This document shows, in pieces, positions 23,918 to 34,864 of a stretch of 64,000 nt of DNA. This DNA comes from Cyathus striatus (Eukaryota; Basidiomycota; Agaricomycetes; Agaricales; Nidulariaceae): positions 992,001 through 1,056,000 of the forward strand of contig JAOVFP010000015.1 in the NCBI GenBank assembly GCA_025738555.1. The letters are read 5' to 3'. Made by a program: the position numbers and the translations under genes. Within the stretch, counting starts at the first letter, position 1. Each line of letters begins with the position of its first letter. The notes under the pieces are model-generated. The model was not told the DNA's origin, did not search any database, and saw nothing but the letters and a program-made list of their open reading frames with translations.

Positions 23918-24198
23918 CGGCCCCCGTGGTGTCTATCCCTCAACCTACCAGTATGGACGCTGGGGGGTCATTAGACCCCCCTACGGCAACCGCGGATGAC
24001 GCAGGGTCTAACGACCCCGTGCCCGCTAGTGAAGGAACGCCCATGGAAGGGGGATCTAACGACCTTCCTCTCATTGGGGAGGGTACGTCGTCAATACCCT
24101 TGGACATGGAGGTCGATGAGGGGGTGCGGCCTTACCGCCCCATGACGCCCCAACCTCCAGCCCGTTCTTCCCCCCCCTCGGGGCCGCCCTCAGCTTAA
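23824..24198 (+). CDS. Small Pro/Asp-rich ORF at the element 3' end
   Basis: This 124-codon frame overlaps the end of the preceding ORF by 94 nt in another frame (MPSTSSTTLPLPDP start). It contains repeated GSNDP-type motifs and a proline-rich tail. The repeats arise from DNA copies of a GGGTC-TAAC-GACCC hairpin. It may be the true C-terminus of the preceding ORF after a frame change, a separate small protein, or non-coding structure before the polypurine tract. Confidence 0.35.
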   Translation: MPSTSSTTLPLPDPLNVGSNDPTAGLEETPVTAPVVSIPQPTSMDAGGSLDPPTATADDAGSNDPVPASEGTPMEGGSNDLPLIGEGTSSIPLDMEVDEGVRPYRPMTPQPPARSSPPSGPPSA

Positions 24199-24254
24199 CG
24201 ATTCTGTACCCGCATCGCCTCCCTAGCATGGTTACACCGAGTATACTCGGTCTC

Positions 24255-24263
24255 AAGGGGGGG
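24255..24263 (+). other. polypurine tract for plus-strand priming
   Basis: AAGGGGGGG lies two bases before the 3' LTR, the expected place for the plus-strand primer. Confidence 0.75.
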
Positions 24264-24265
24264 TG

Positions 24266-24494
24266 TGTAAGGCGGCACCTTACCTATGTATCGCGGGGTA
24301 TTGTTTGTACATATTGTGGTTCACCCTCGGATTGTTTGGCAACGCCTAACGGCGTTGCCACGTATAAATAACTACTATGATTAATCTTTACATGTAACTT
24401 TTTTACTCGCACATTCGTAGACACCAATAGATTTGGTCTGGTTTACGTGGTGCGTGAGTAAGCACGAGTTCAGTAGAGGATCACAACCTCTACA
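24266..24494 (+). repeat. 3' LTR
   Basis: 229 bp, same length as the 5' LTR with no indels. It keeps CG at all five positions where the two copies differ. Confidence 0.93.
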
Positions 24495-24499
24495 GCTGA
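24495..24499. repeat. target-site duplication, right copy
   Basis: GCTGA, matching the five bases before the 5' LTR. Confidence 0.85.
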
Positions 24500-24738
24500 C
24501 AGGCTCCTGACCATCTCAGAGAGAGCTAGCGTAGGTCGACGGTCCCTGTAGATCAAACCTCAAATCGCCGATAGCGATATGCACTAAGGTAGGTCATCGT
24601 TTTGCGTTATCGATACAGATGGAAGAGAAGCAGGCACCTAAATCAAGCTTTGTATCTAACCATTCTTATTGCAAAGTACATAATATAGTGCCGAACCGTA
24701 TAATACCATAACTCTGAAACTTTATAATCATACGGAAT
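24500..24738. other. flank of the insertion
   Basis: Short AT-rich region between the retrotransposon and the next gene; nothing coding or structured seen. Confidence 0.4.
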
Positions 24739-25461
24739 TTAGAACCCACTCAGACATTCGTCCAAAGGGGCTTCATCGAAGCTGAGCAAAGACCTTCGCA
24801 ACACTTCCATCTTCAATCTGCTATCGCGCTTCTTCCCCCCACACTTCTCCTTACATCCATGCTTCTTGTCCTTCACCAGTGAAGGTGGGTATGATATAGA
24901 AGCCATCTGCTCGACGACTTCTTGATGATGCTGGGTATCTGTACGTCGATGATACAGGGGGTATGACGTATTGCGCGATTTCGAAATAACGCGGGGTATC
25001 GGGGTAGACAGGGGCGGCGATAAGCAGATATCTGATTCATCGGACTCAGATGACATGTCGGGTGTGAGGGTCGGTGGGGGAGAATCACAGGAGACCTCGC
25101 CGAATGTACGAGAAGGAGGAGATTGAGATGTGCAATCGTCAATCGCACGTTCGTACTCGCATTCTTCGAATGCACGAGGATGAAAATAGCTGTCCTTGGG
25201 TTCTTTTTCGAGTTCCCGCTTGGCAATAGTGTCAAAGTATACCCGTCCGCCACGCTCGGGAAGAGCGCAAGCGTTGGGCGAAACGATGATGGGGGCGCGG
25301 TCATAAGTGAATGGAGAATGGGTGGTCTCCGTGGTCGTAAGGGCGGGCGTGGGCGGGAAATGGACATGAAGGTTTCGTGGGCATGATGCGAATGGAAGAG
25401 GGCTCGAGGCGAGAGCCTCATTGAGCAACGGAAGGGACTTCAGTATAGGTCGAGGCGACAT
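24739..25461 (-). CDS. conserved unknown protein with HVHFPPTP / TYDRAPIIVSPN signature
   Basis: Single-exon frame of 240 aa from the ATG that opens MSPRPILKSLPLL. The frame is open 57 codons further upstream, but the paralogue next door has its PR.ILK motif near the start too, which favours this ATG. The central block HVHFPPTPAL ... HSPFTYDRAPIIVSPNACALPERGGRVY is strongly conserved between the two tandem genes. The rest is low-complexity, Ser/Pro-rich, with a basic Lys-rich stretch (KDKKHGCKEKCGGKKRDSR) near the C-terminus. I know this signature only as a fungal family of unknown function. No membrane segment or enzyme motif is visible; a disordered regulatory protein is likely. Confidence 0.75.
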   Translation of the reverse strand: MSPRPILKSLPLLNEALASSPLPFASCPRNLHVHFPPTPALTTTETTHSPFTYDRAPIIVSPNACALPERGGRVYFDTIAKRELEKEPKDSYFHPRAFEECEYERAIDDCTSQSPPSRTFGEVSCDSPPPTLTPDMSSESDESDICLSPPLSTPIPRVISKSRNTSYPLYHRRTDTQHHQEVVEQMASISYPPSLVKDKKHGCKEKCGGKKRDSRLKMEVLRRSLLSFDEAPLDECLSGF

Positions 25462-26486
25462 GGTATTGCGGGTAAGAACGGGTGGAGAATGGGGTGTGCA
25501 CGCACTGAGAGACTCTCCCGGGGGAGAGAGGGCGCGCACAGGGCGACTTGCCAGCAAGGCAGAGAAACAGCGAAAGATGGGTGAACGAGAGATATTGGAA
25601 ATGTCGGCCTTATATCTTGTCCGGCAACACAAGGACAGCTACGGGAGAGCAGGCCCGAAATGGACTGGCGGTTGGCCCGAGATCAAGGGCCTAGAATGCA
25701 GGTTCGTTGTTCATGGAACAATTGTTGAGCAAGCTGAATGTCTGCCTCGGGCTGTGAGTACACAAGTGGAGCTCGGAACATGTTCTTTTGTAGTATAGGC
25801 AATAGGCGCGCACGGACGTAGACATAAACACATATCGATAAGTATCGCTGGATATTTGAGGAAACAGTTGCCACGGAACGCCACAGATTTGTAGACACAG
25901 GTGGAGCTCGTTCTTACGAAAACGCTGAACCCATGAGCACTGGAGAGCACTACGTCTACAGGACGAACGAGGAAAGGAGACATCAGTGGGGCTGAGAAGG
26001 ACTGAGAATGTTGAAATGATTCTCCACAAACCACGCTGACTGAGATGTCGCCGATCGATGGAATTAGGAATAGACCCTACACGCATCTGCCATCAGCTGA
26101 CATCGCAAATTGGCTATGCTCGCACGACTCTAAAATGAACCGTCAGCTGAAATGAAACAAAATGAAACCAAAATGCAGGGGAATGTTGGACAATAAAACT
26201 GTACGACACCGCCGGCCAAGTCTTGACAGAAAGCGTGAACAACTCTCGTAAATGTGTATGTACGTGGGTTCTATACGATACTGCGCACGCGGAGGTCCGA
26301 GAACGTAAGAGGTCGAAAAATATCACACATCTCAGCACGGGATTTACAGGGAGCTCCAGAGGAGCTCCACAGACATTCTTGTTCGCGACAAACCAGCACA
26401 AGCAACATCCAACTTTCCTATCTACCAACCAACTCCCTCTACGCGCGAACAACACATTCCGCCCACATTTCCTTCAGAACAAAAGA
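25462..26486. other. spacer between tandem paralogues
   Basis: Promoter side of the preceding gene and 3' side of the next. The ORFs here are shadows; no RNA gene or repeat was recognised. Confidence 0.4.
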
Positions 26487-27743
26487 CTAGACTCTCTCAG
26501 AAGCTCTTCCAACCTTTGCCCTTGGAGGGTACGCGATGGAAGCGTCTACTCCACTTGAACTAGATAGAACCACAGAGAACGACGGGAAGGCGGCGAACGG
26601 GTCGTTCGGCGAGGGTGAGGCCACCATGGAGTGAGTAAGATTTCTGAAAGCGACTTTCTGAGCGGGGCTCAAGATGGACCCGGCGGCTGGTTCATGAACA
26701 GCACGTGGGGACCATAGAGCCCCATCCTTACTTGCGAACATCAGCTGTTCGGATTCACGACGAGTGGGGAGAACAGCCTCTGCTGAGCCCTCTGATCCAC
26801 TCACCGACTCCGGGAACGCCGGAGATGGCATTGTCTCTGTATCCTCCAACGACACCGACTGCCAGAACGCTTGACTGAGATTTGAACTGACTGGTTCGAC
26901 CATCAGAGGCAGAGGGGGCGGCTTATTGGCTCTTGCGAGTGTTGGCTCCTGATTGGCTGTCAGAAAAGTCTGAGACAGGGGAGAAGGCGCAGGCATGAAA
27001 GGTGAGAGGAGTCCGGCCTTGAATTGTTTAGGCGCCACATTCAGAGGTGTAACTTGTCGTTTCTGCTTATGTTCCTCCAACGATTTCGCACGAGCGCGTG
27101 CTCGTGCGGGTAAAGATTTAATCATGTCCCCTCTCTCTCGATATTGCGTCCGGCCGCGGCTGATATCCTCTCCTCCGGGATCCTCAAACTCTGCAGGCGA
27201 AATAGGAGCGGACGGATATGGTGAGCGGGGGTACTTTGATAAAGCCTTCGCCAGCTCGTGGGAACGTCGACCCGAAGGTTGTGGAGCGAAGGATATCAGC
27301 CGTTGTCTGCTAATACTTTCTTTTGGTGAACGAGGATCTTCAAAACCGGCTATCGTAGGTGAGTTATATATCGACATCGGGAAAGGCTGAGGTGAGGCAA
27401 AGGCCTTGAAGCCATTAAGTGTCGGTGAGTATATCCTATCTCCCCAATCCGGTAGAGCAAGCGGATTGGGCGAAACGATAATTGGAGCACGGTCGTAGGT
27501 CCCCGGCGAGTGCGCCGTGAACATTGCAAAAAGAGTCGGGGAAGGAGGGAAGTGGACATGTGGGGATGAGTTCGCGGGGGATAGCTGCAGAGTAACGCTA
27601 GACGAGAACGGGAAAGGATTCGGAGAAAGCGCAAGCGGTGCAGGGCGTTTCAGGATGGAACGAGGCACTTTGAGGCTTGACTTGGTGAAGGTTGCTCGAG
27701 CGGGAGACCTAAGAGTTGCTCTCATGACAGTTGGAGACGCCAT
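26487..27743 (-). CDS. paralogue with HVHFPPSP / TYDRAPIIVSPN signature
   Basis: A single exon of 418 aa starting MASPTVMRATLRS; a longer frame would need a TTG start. SILKRP and then HVHFPPSPTLFAMFTAHSP followed by TYDRAPIIVSPNPLALPDWG align with the shorter neighbour in the same orientation, so the pair is a tandem duplication. The remainder is disordered, Ser/Pro-rich, with repeated SP sites that could be kinase targets. The C-terminus is hydrophobic-poor (FPSFSVVLSSSSGVDASIAY). Function unknown. Confidence 0.75.
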   Translation of the reverse strand: MASPTVMRATLRSPARATFTKSSLKVPRSILKRPAPLALSPNPFPFSSSVTLQLSPANSSPHVHFPPSPTLFAMFTAHSPGTYDRAPIIVSPNPLALPDWGDRIYSPTLNGFKAFASPQPFPMSIYNSPTIAGFEDPRSPKESISRQRLISFAPQPSGRRSHELAKALSKYPRSPYPSAPISPAEFEDPGGEDISRGRTQYRERGDMIKSLPARARARAKSLEEHKQKRQVTPLNVAPKQFKAGLLSPFMPAPSPLSQTFLTANQEPTLARANKPPPLPLMVEPVSSNLSQAFWQSVSLEDTETMPSPAFPESVSGSEGSAEAVLPTRRESEQLMFASKDGALWSPRAVHEPAAGSILSPAQKVAFRNLTHSMVASPSPNDPFAAFPSFSVVLSSSSGVDASIAYPPRAKVGRASERV

Positions 27744-29672
27744 AGATGCGCTAAGCAACTTTTTGCAGAGGTGAGTTGGAAGGTATGAAAGAAGTTTTAG
27801 TTGCAAGTACTAGAGTGTCGGAACAAATGCAATGTCGTGGCCAGCAGGACAAAGCAACTGTAGAAAGTCAGGGTTAATATAAGGAATAAAAGGAAGAAAA
27901 AGAGCGTACAGAACGTCGTAAATTCGTAAGGAGGTCGTTAAGGTTAACGGTGACACACACTGCCAGCAGGGGGGGTGGACATCGTGTTCAACGCTGTGAG
28001 CTTATATATCATCAACGTCGCCAGGGTCAGCCTCGGCACGTGCTTTTGATACGAAACCGGTTTCGCTTAGCTCAGTCGGACAGCCTCCTCTCGTCCATGG
28101 ATACTCTGATGGCGAGCCTAGCCAAACGACCTTCTTGCCCAAAAAACCTTGGGAAATGAAGATCATGATGACGTTCCGAGGAAAATGAAAGTTATAAATC
28201 AGCACAAGACGTGCTAAAATTCAATATTACCTCTCGATATGAACGAAACAAGTCAGTGAGCTGAGTCTGGAGAATATAACGGGGAAATAGTGCACTGCTT
28301 GCTTAAGATGGTGATAGCCGAGCTTAGTCCCGAGCTCAGGAAAGGTTACGCACAAGTGACGCATGTCGAACCTGGCGTCGTAGTGTATGCATTGCGAGGA
28401 TCCAGGATCAAACGGCCGGAAATTTTATGCTAAAAGTACAGAAAATCATGTAAGACCTGTGGAATACAAGTAAGTCGCGACTCATTCTGAAATATGTGTT
28501 CACACAATAATTACTTAGTTGGGTGCAGAATTCCCCGTAAATTCTCAGAAAGTCGCGCATTTACCAACAGCGGACGAATATGGACCATGCCGCGAGCGCA
28601 CCGACATCACATCATGTAGATCAGTCCCTTATTCATAAATTACAGTCACACCGAGATCTATGTATTGTGCGGGGTCTCTCAGACACGCAGAAGCTCACCA
28701 TTGTATAAATCAGCGCCCTACTGAGTTCATTTTCAAGAATATTAAGTTGACATATTCGTGCGCATCATGCGTGCTACTATCATCATGAAATGAGTATAAC
28801 ATTTTGATGAACTGATCATTCACACCGGCACAGCTAATCGGACGCTAGGTAGTGGTGTAGCCAGTGGCAGGTGTGCCATGTATTTATGGATATCCGCTGT
28901 TGAGCTAGTATGGATCCAGTGATTTCTTGATGCTGAGAGTGAGTGGCTGAGCACTAAATGTTGTAACGATCCAATTTGAAAAATCGGATATTAAGCAATA
29001 AATTTACTTAAAATATTGTCGTATGCCTATTATAAGCTCACGCATACTTCTCCACAAACCAATGTCACTCGAATCCGTAAGGATAAGAATGGTCAAAGAA
29101 TCGTACCTGATTGCATGTAAGTAAGATTTATACCAACGCACAGCTTGCAGATCTCAAGTGTAGTTCATCAAACACGTCTACCATCAGAAATGGTATAGGC
29201 ATTTGCACTCTAGCCGTAAAGGCAATCATATATTCTCTATTTCCACCACTCCCATCGTTGATTCGTTAAAGCTCAAGCATCAAGCCGCACATATACCCTC
29301 CCGAGAAACCCAATTGCAGCATGAGGCGTACCTGGTAGAGTAAGAATATGAGAAAATCATAAATTCATCGTAACTCGTACGATGTAAGAAAATTGCGATG
29401 ATTATTTGGTAACAGAGGGCAGTGTTCATAAAGTCGAAACAAAAGGGAAACGGCGGGGCGCTCAAGGAGCGCTAGAGCGCGGTTCTGCGTGGTTGCCGAA
29501 ACGCCATCACGTGAGTATTTCAAAATCTGTCATTGTCAGCCGAGCATGCCAACGGAAGGGCCACTCCAACCTCCTTGATCGATCCTTCAGACAACAAGCA
29601 GTGAACCAAGTTCCGGAATCCATTGAACTATCCTGAGCACGCCAGGATACCTCAGGATACCAGGCGAAAAGC
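27744..29672. other. intergenic region, no gene found
   Basis: No ORF of coding character. A TTAGCTCAGTCGG string at about 28066 resembles a tRNA A box but has no B box after it. The region holds the 5' flank of the gene above and the 3' flank of the amidohydrolase. Confidence 0.4.
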
Positions 29673-31482
29673 TCAGATGAACGCCTCAACTACAGGTTTT
29701 CCATCTATTTTATACAACCTCCCTCCTTTCATAACGAACTTCACACCCTCCGTAATAGCCTTCTCAAATGCTTCAGAATCACCGTCAACATCTCCCTCAA
29801 TCCCAACCAAATCAGCAGCCCACCCCTTCCGGATTGCACCGAAAGGAACCTCTCTTTCCTGTGCCATATAACCCAACTCTTCAAACACGCGTAGAGGGTT
29901 CTCTTCGTTTTCCTCTACGACGCGAGTATCATCCCATTTGCGATCTCGAACGCACTTCCAGCCTCCAAACGTAGCCCACGTCAGCACCTGGTTCCATTTC
30001 GCTCCCAGACGCCTCATGAGGATCATCTCGAGCGCGTTTTTCCCATGAGCAAACACACCCGTATCGCCTCCACATGCAATTCTATCGTCTCCGTCTGCAA
30101 GAGCCTTCTCGAAGCTATCTTTGACTTCCTGCCACCTTCCTGTGGCAGCGTCCTCTGACATAGTATAAACCGCAGCCAGAGTAGGGACCCAGATCTGCTC
30201 TCGGCGTTGTACCTCTGATTCGTGATATGTTGGTCGGTAGGCATGTAGCATCTCTGCTCCGTGTTCGATTGTGTCTGCATTGCATTTTATTGCTTGTTCG
30301 ATGGCTCCCCACCCGTTGGCGTGTACAGCAACCCTCACGCCGAGTGCATGCGCAGTTTTAACCATAGCATTCACTTCTTCATCCGTATAAGTTGGCAGGT
30401 TGGAGGTACTGGCAAACGGAGACACGTCGCTTGTGCGAGAACGGACTCGGTAGTCTAGTGATGTTTAGAAAGGACTCAGGTACGCAGCAATGCAATTATT
30501 GACATACCACCGTATATCTAAGACATTGTTAGCCTCTACTCCTCGCGTTATAGAAGTGGGCTTACCTTAATCCAGTCTGCTCCAGCTCCAACCTGCCTCC
30601 TTACAGCACGCACACATTCATGCACCCCATCTGCGACCTCCGCTCCAACCACGCCGTCAACGCCCTCCGACGATGGATTGATTGAGCTCTTTGGTCCTGA
30701 AGAAACGTTCGTACGATATCCACACGCGAGATACACAAACGCGTACCGTAAGCTCCAGTGGAAACAATCGCTCTAGTCGCACAGTAATACCTTGGACCAG
30801 GAATAATGGGATTCTTTCCCGCCATAATTTCGCGTAAACCTAGGTCGGCATCAAGTGCGCCCTCGGTTCCCAGATCTCTACGCCATACATCACTCAGCTT
30901 GCATCAGAAAGATTGAAAAGAAGCACATACCGTACAGTCGTGAACCCAGCCAGCAACGTACGACGAGCATGTACGGTAGCTCTCGCTACCCTCTCAGCCA
31001 GAGGTTCCTTCGTCACTTGGTCGGTCCAAGATGCCTCCGACTCTGTATGAAGGAGAACTACACATGCTTGAGTGGGTGGAATTGTAACCACGGGTTCGTA
31101 GGAACTTACGATGAACATGTACATCCACGAAGCCAGGAACAACGGTCAATTTCTTCAAATCCACGATTTCTACTTTCTCACTACCAGGAAGAGTTCCAGG
31201 CTGCGTGAACGGTGGCCCGGTGGAAGACCGAACGTCAAGGATAACACCGTACTCTTTGTCGACAGTTATACTTTGATTAGGGACAAGCGTGCGCGCAAGT
31301 GAGTCGAATATTTTGCCTGCAAGAATCCGATAAACCGGTCGAGCTGGAGTCGGCTGAGGTGGAGGGTTCTGAGCTGCGGCGGAGTCCAGGGCAGGTGGTA
31401 GCTCTATACCGGGAGAATTAGCTGTTTCTCCGGACTTTGTACCAGAGGCTGACTGGGAAGGAAATCTGGGAACTGACACCAT
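29673..31482 (-). CDS. amidohydrolase, imidazolonepropionase-like (tandem copy A)
   Basis: Six exons (31482-31110, 31057-30931, 30877-30747, 30696-30566, 30517-30508, 30454-29673) join in phase to 517 aa. Exon 5 is a 10-nt microexon, ATATACGGTG. Metal-binding signatures of the TIM-barrel amidohydrolase superfamily are in order: GFVDVHVH ending at residue 124, VAVHANGWGAIEQA, DTIEHG and GGDTG. The middle segment (RRTLLAGFTTVRYV/RDLGTEG, GPRYYCATRAIVSTGAYG) is typical of the imidazolonepropionase/prolidase-like branch. It should hydrolyse a cyclic amide or dipeptide bond; the substrate is unknown. It forms a head-to-tail pair with copy B and shares its intron positions, and lacks B's proline-rich N-terminal insert. 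Confidence 0.9.
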
Positions 31483-32243
31483 TGTTGTAAGTTGTGAAGC
31501 AGGAAGCCAACATGCTTTAATACTTCAGTATGAGCTATGGGAGTTCTGCAGCGATCATGTGTGTACCCTCGCGTAGTCGATCATTGCACAACATAAGCTC
31601 ATCCAGGACCATCGGGTTTATTTTAACCATCGGGGTTATTGCGGCACTTAACGGCGTTGGACACTCACTTTCCAAGCTATCGCCCGGTTCGTCGCCATCA
31701 AGGAGCTCGAATATGATACCACTGTGTCAACTGGGGACAAGCGTATAAGAGCGATATCGAACGCACTGAGCTACTGGTATAGGTTGCTGTATTGTAGCTA
31801 CTAGATGACGTACTGAGAGATCGGCTGAGCATGGGTGAAACATGGGCGCTGCTGCAAGAAGCATAGTAATGGCGAGTACGCCGGGACATAATATTGACTA
31901 GCAGGCGATGAGGTTCATAAAATACTGTATTAGAGCAACATATGGTCAGCATTTCCTTCACGTACAAAAGAATCAGACAAAGTGAATGATATCGATATAG
32001 TGGGGAACCCGGAAAAAGGAACATGGGAAGAGAAAGCGAGATACTCACCGCTGATGTGTAAGTTTCAATGAACATTCTACCCTGTATGCTCTCCAACCAT
32101 ATGGCTCTTAATGGTTCTTAGAGGGGGCAAAGGTCACGCTGACATTTCTTGAAACCAGAGGGGGAAAAATCACGCCGATATGTCCTGAATCCATTCAATT
32201 AGCAAGGTAGCCCAACACATCTCTAGAGTACCTGAGCAAAAGC
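31483..32243. other. spacer between amidohydrolase copies, possible host-gene unit remnant
   Basis: On the minus strand a GTGAGT donor near 32048, a GCTGACC branch site near 31948 and a TACAG acceptor near 31925 frame an intron of about 120 nt. Inside it, ATCAG and GATATCGATAT strings resemble the intron elements of 34.7-37.4 kb. No complete element is present, so this may be a decayed unit or chance. Confidence 0.25.
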
Positions 32244-34391
32244 TCAAACGAATACATCAACAACAGGCTTTCCGTCCGTTTTATACAACCTCCCTCCTTT
32301 CATAACGAACTTCACTCCCTCTGTAACAGCCTTCTCAAACGCAGCAGGATCACCTTCAACATCGCCCTCAATTCCAACCAGATCCGCCGCCCATCCTTTC
32401 CGAATGACACCAAAGGGAACCTCTCGCTCCTGCGCCAAATAACCCAACTTTTCAAAAACACGTAGAGGGTTCTCTTCATGCTCCCCCTCAACTCGTATAT
32501 TGTCCCATTTGACATCTCGAACACATTTCCAACCACCAAGAGTAGCCCACGCTAACACCTGGTTCCATTTCGCCCCTAGCTGCCTCATGAGGACCAACTC
32601 GAGTGCGTTTTTCCCATGAGCGAAGGTACCCGTGTCGCCTCCACATGCAATTCTGTCGTCTCCGCTTTCAAGTGCCTTTTCAAAGCTTTGTTTCACTTCC
32701 GTCCACCTTTGGCTGGAGGCATCGGATAATGTAGTATGGAACACAGCTAGAGTGGGGACCCAGATCTGCTCTCGGCGAAGCGACTCTGGTTCGTAATATG
32801 ATGCACGAGAGTAAAGATGGGAATGACTGTAGCCCATCTGCGTTCCGTGCTCGATCGTGTCAGCATCGCATCTCATAGCTTGCTCTATAGCCTCCCATCC
32901 CTGGGCGTGTACGGCAACCCTCACACCGAGCGCGTGTGCAGTTTCAACCATTGCTTTAACTTCCTTATCCGTGAAAACTAAAAGGTCCGAGGCGCTGGAA
33001 AGTGGTGAAACGTCGCTCATGCGAGAGCGAATTCGGTAGTCTAATGGTGTTTAGAAAAGATAAGGCGTGTAGTGAGGCAAACGTACCACCGTAAATCTAG
33101 AACGATATTAGCATTAGTTTGTCGTGGTATGGAATGAAGCTTACCTTAATCCAGTCAGCCCCAGCTCCAACCTGCCTCCTCACAGCACGAACACATTCAT
33201 CCACTCCATCCGCAACCTCCGCTCCAGTCACCCCTTCGATACCTTCCGACGATGGATTGACCGAGCTCTTTGGTCCTAAATAGCGAATGTTAGAGATCCA
33301 AATGTTGAATTCCAAAAAACCGTACCGTAAGATCCAGTAGAGACGATTGCTCTACTGGCGCAGTAATACCGCGGACCATGGACGATAGGATCCTTTCCTG
33401 CCATAGCTTTGCGTAATCCTATGTCGGCATCAAATGCACCCTCGGTCCCCAGGTCCCTGGAACATTCAAAACTCAGCGTGTATCGCAAGTACTGGGAATG
33501 TCATACGTACCGCACGGTCGTGAACCCAGCCAATAGCGTACGACGAGCATGAACTGTAGCTCTCGCTACTCTCTCAGCTAGAGATTCCTTTGTTAGTTGG
33601 TCCGTCCACGATGTCTCTGAATACGGATGGAGGAACACTGCGTTTTGTTTAGCATTGACAACAATGGCAGATAGGAAATACTGACGATGAACATGTGCAT
33701 CCACGAACCCGGGAACAACAGTCAATCTCTTCAAATCTATAATCTCTACCTTCTCACTTCCAGGAATCGTCCCAGGCTGCGAGTACGGCGGTCCAGAAGA
33801 AGACCGCACATCAAGTATGACCCCAAACTCCTTGTCCACAGTTATACTTTGATTGGGGACAAGTGTGCGCTCATAGGAGTCGAACATCTTGCCTACGAGA
33901 ATCCTATAGACTGGTCGGGCCAGAGCGGGTTGAGGTAGAGGTCGTGGATAATTGGGAGTACCACCAGGTAGTACTTCATGGTCTCCCCAGCCTGCTCCAA
34001 CTTGATCACTACCTGTTGGGAGAGTTAGACCTAGTGGTAGAATTGGACCTGGTTGTTGAGTTGGATAAAGCTGGGAATACCACGGACCACCGGGGTTTTC
34101 GGTTGAAGGTTGACCTGGAGGCCATAGTCTGCTGGGAAAGCCTGAGCACAAGGGAATATTCGGGGGAGAAATTTTTGGCGGGGGAGGTATATATACACGA
34201 TTAGGTCCTACGGGATCAGGTCCATTAATGATACTTCCAGGACGAAAAAATTGTAGCGGGGGAGGTATATAAGGTTCTGGCGGGGGAGTTACGCAAGCAT
34301 TGGAGTTTACCATCACCACCTCTGAACTAGGAGTTTCGCCCGACTCTGCACCTGTGGCTGGCGGGGAAGGAAAGCTAGGGATAGACACCAT
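32244..34391 (-). CDS. amidohydrolase, imidazolonepropionase-like (tandem copy B)
   Basis: Six exons (34391-33686, 33637-33511, 33456-33326, 33275-33145, 33096-33087, 33040-32244) give 633 aa. All splice phases equal those of copy A, including the 10-nt microexon (ATTTACGGTG). The first intron is 48 nt and stop-free, so an unspliced reading would stay open. HxH is in GFVDAHVH at about residues 231-235, then VAVHAQGWEAIEQA, DTIEHG and GGDTG supply the other ligands. Unlike copy A, the N-terminus carries about 110 extra residues rich in Pro and Gly (PPPKISPP, QPGPILPLGL). Alternatively that insert could hide a small unrecognised intron. Probably a cytosolic hydrolase of unknown substrate. Confidence 0.9.
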
Positions 34392-34864
34392 GGTGGTAAG
34401 CTGTAAAGTGGGGAGACGCTCGTCTGAGACCGATATGGTAATGCTGTTCAGATCGTGTGCTCTAGCCTCGCATCGCGCAGTAGAAGATCATTACACATGG
34501 TGATATCATTCCGTTTATTTTTGGTAATGGGAAATTACCGATGCTTGAAGAATGAAATGGTCGTTTCCCCTCATGATATTCCATAACTTGGACGACTTTC
34601 ATATTCGACATGACGCAAAATGTCGCAACGTGTTGAACTTCATGAACATCAAGGTGATTGCTTTGATCACGTGACCATACATAACGAATATACTGTTAAT
34701 GATTGCCAGCGAAAGCTGCACCTAGACGAAGATTAAAAGCCTAGGTAAACACGCCCGAATGCCTAATCTTTGTGCAGCATCAAGTCCTGTCACAAAAAAC
34801 ATGCGACTGACGACCATAATCTGCGGGAAAGGTACAGTCAGTATCCGATCAAAAGAGCGCGAAG

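Larger units (their letters stand above)
13638..24494 (+). mobile_element. Ty3/gypsy chromovirus-like LTR retrotransposon, complete but decayed
   Basis: This element of 10,857 bp is bounded by two 229-bp LTRs that start TGTAAGG and end CTCTACA, and is flanked by the direct repeat GCTGA on both sides, so insertion and both ends are intact. The internal order is gag, zinc knuckle, DSG protease, reverse transcriptase, RNase H, zinc-binding integrase and chromodomain, which is the Ty3/gypsy order. About 3 kb of further coding sequence follows integrase, unusual for this group. At least five in-frame TGAs and two frame changes interrupt the coding region, so this copy is probably not autonomous. 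LTR divergence is 5/229, all at CpG sites. No tRNA primer-binding site is recognisable after the 5' LTR. Confidence 0.93.

Noticed and set aside
14129..23980. General excess of short hairpins across the retrotransposon
   Set aside because: Several 6-9 bp arm hairpins exist, but a few are expected by chance in 10 kb of GC-rich sequence. Only the 13-bp one and the clustered GGGTC set are reported.
13638..24494. RIP as the cause of element decay
   Set aside because: The LTR changes are at CpG, not the CpA context of RIP, and are few.
26995..27390. 131-codon plus-strand ORF inside the conserved unknown gene
   Set aside because: It is the antisense shadow of a better supported minus-strand coding sequence.
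28060..28085. TTAGCTCAGTCGG string resembling a tRNA A box
   Set aside because: No B box or cloverleaf can be formed with the following 60 nt.
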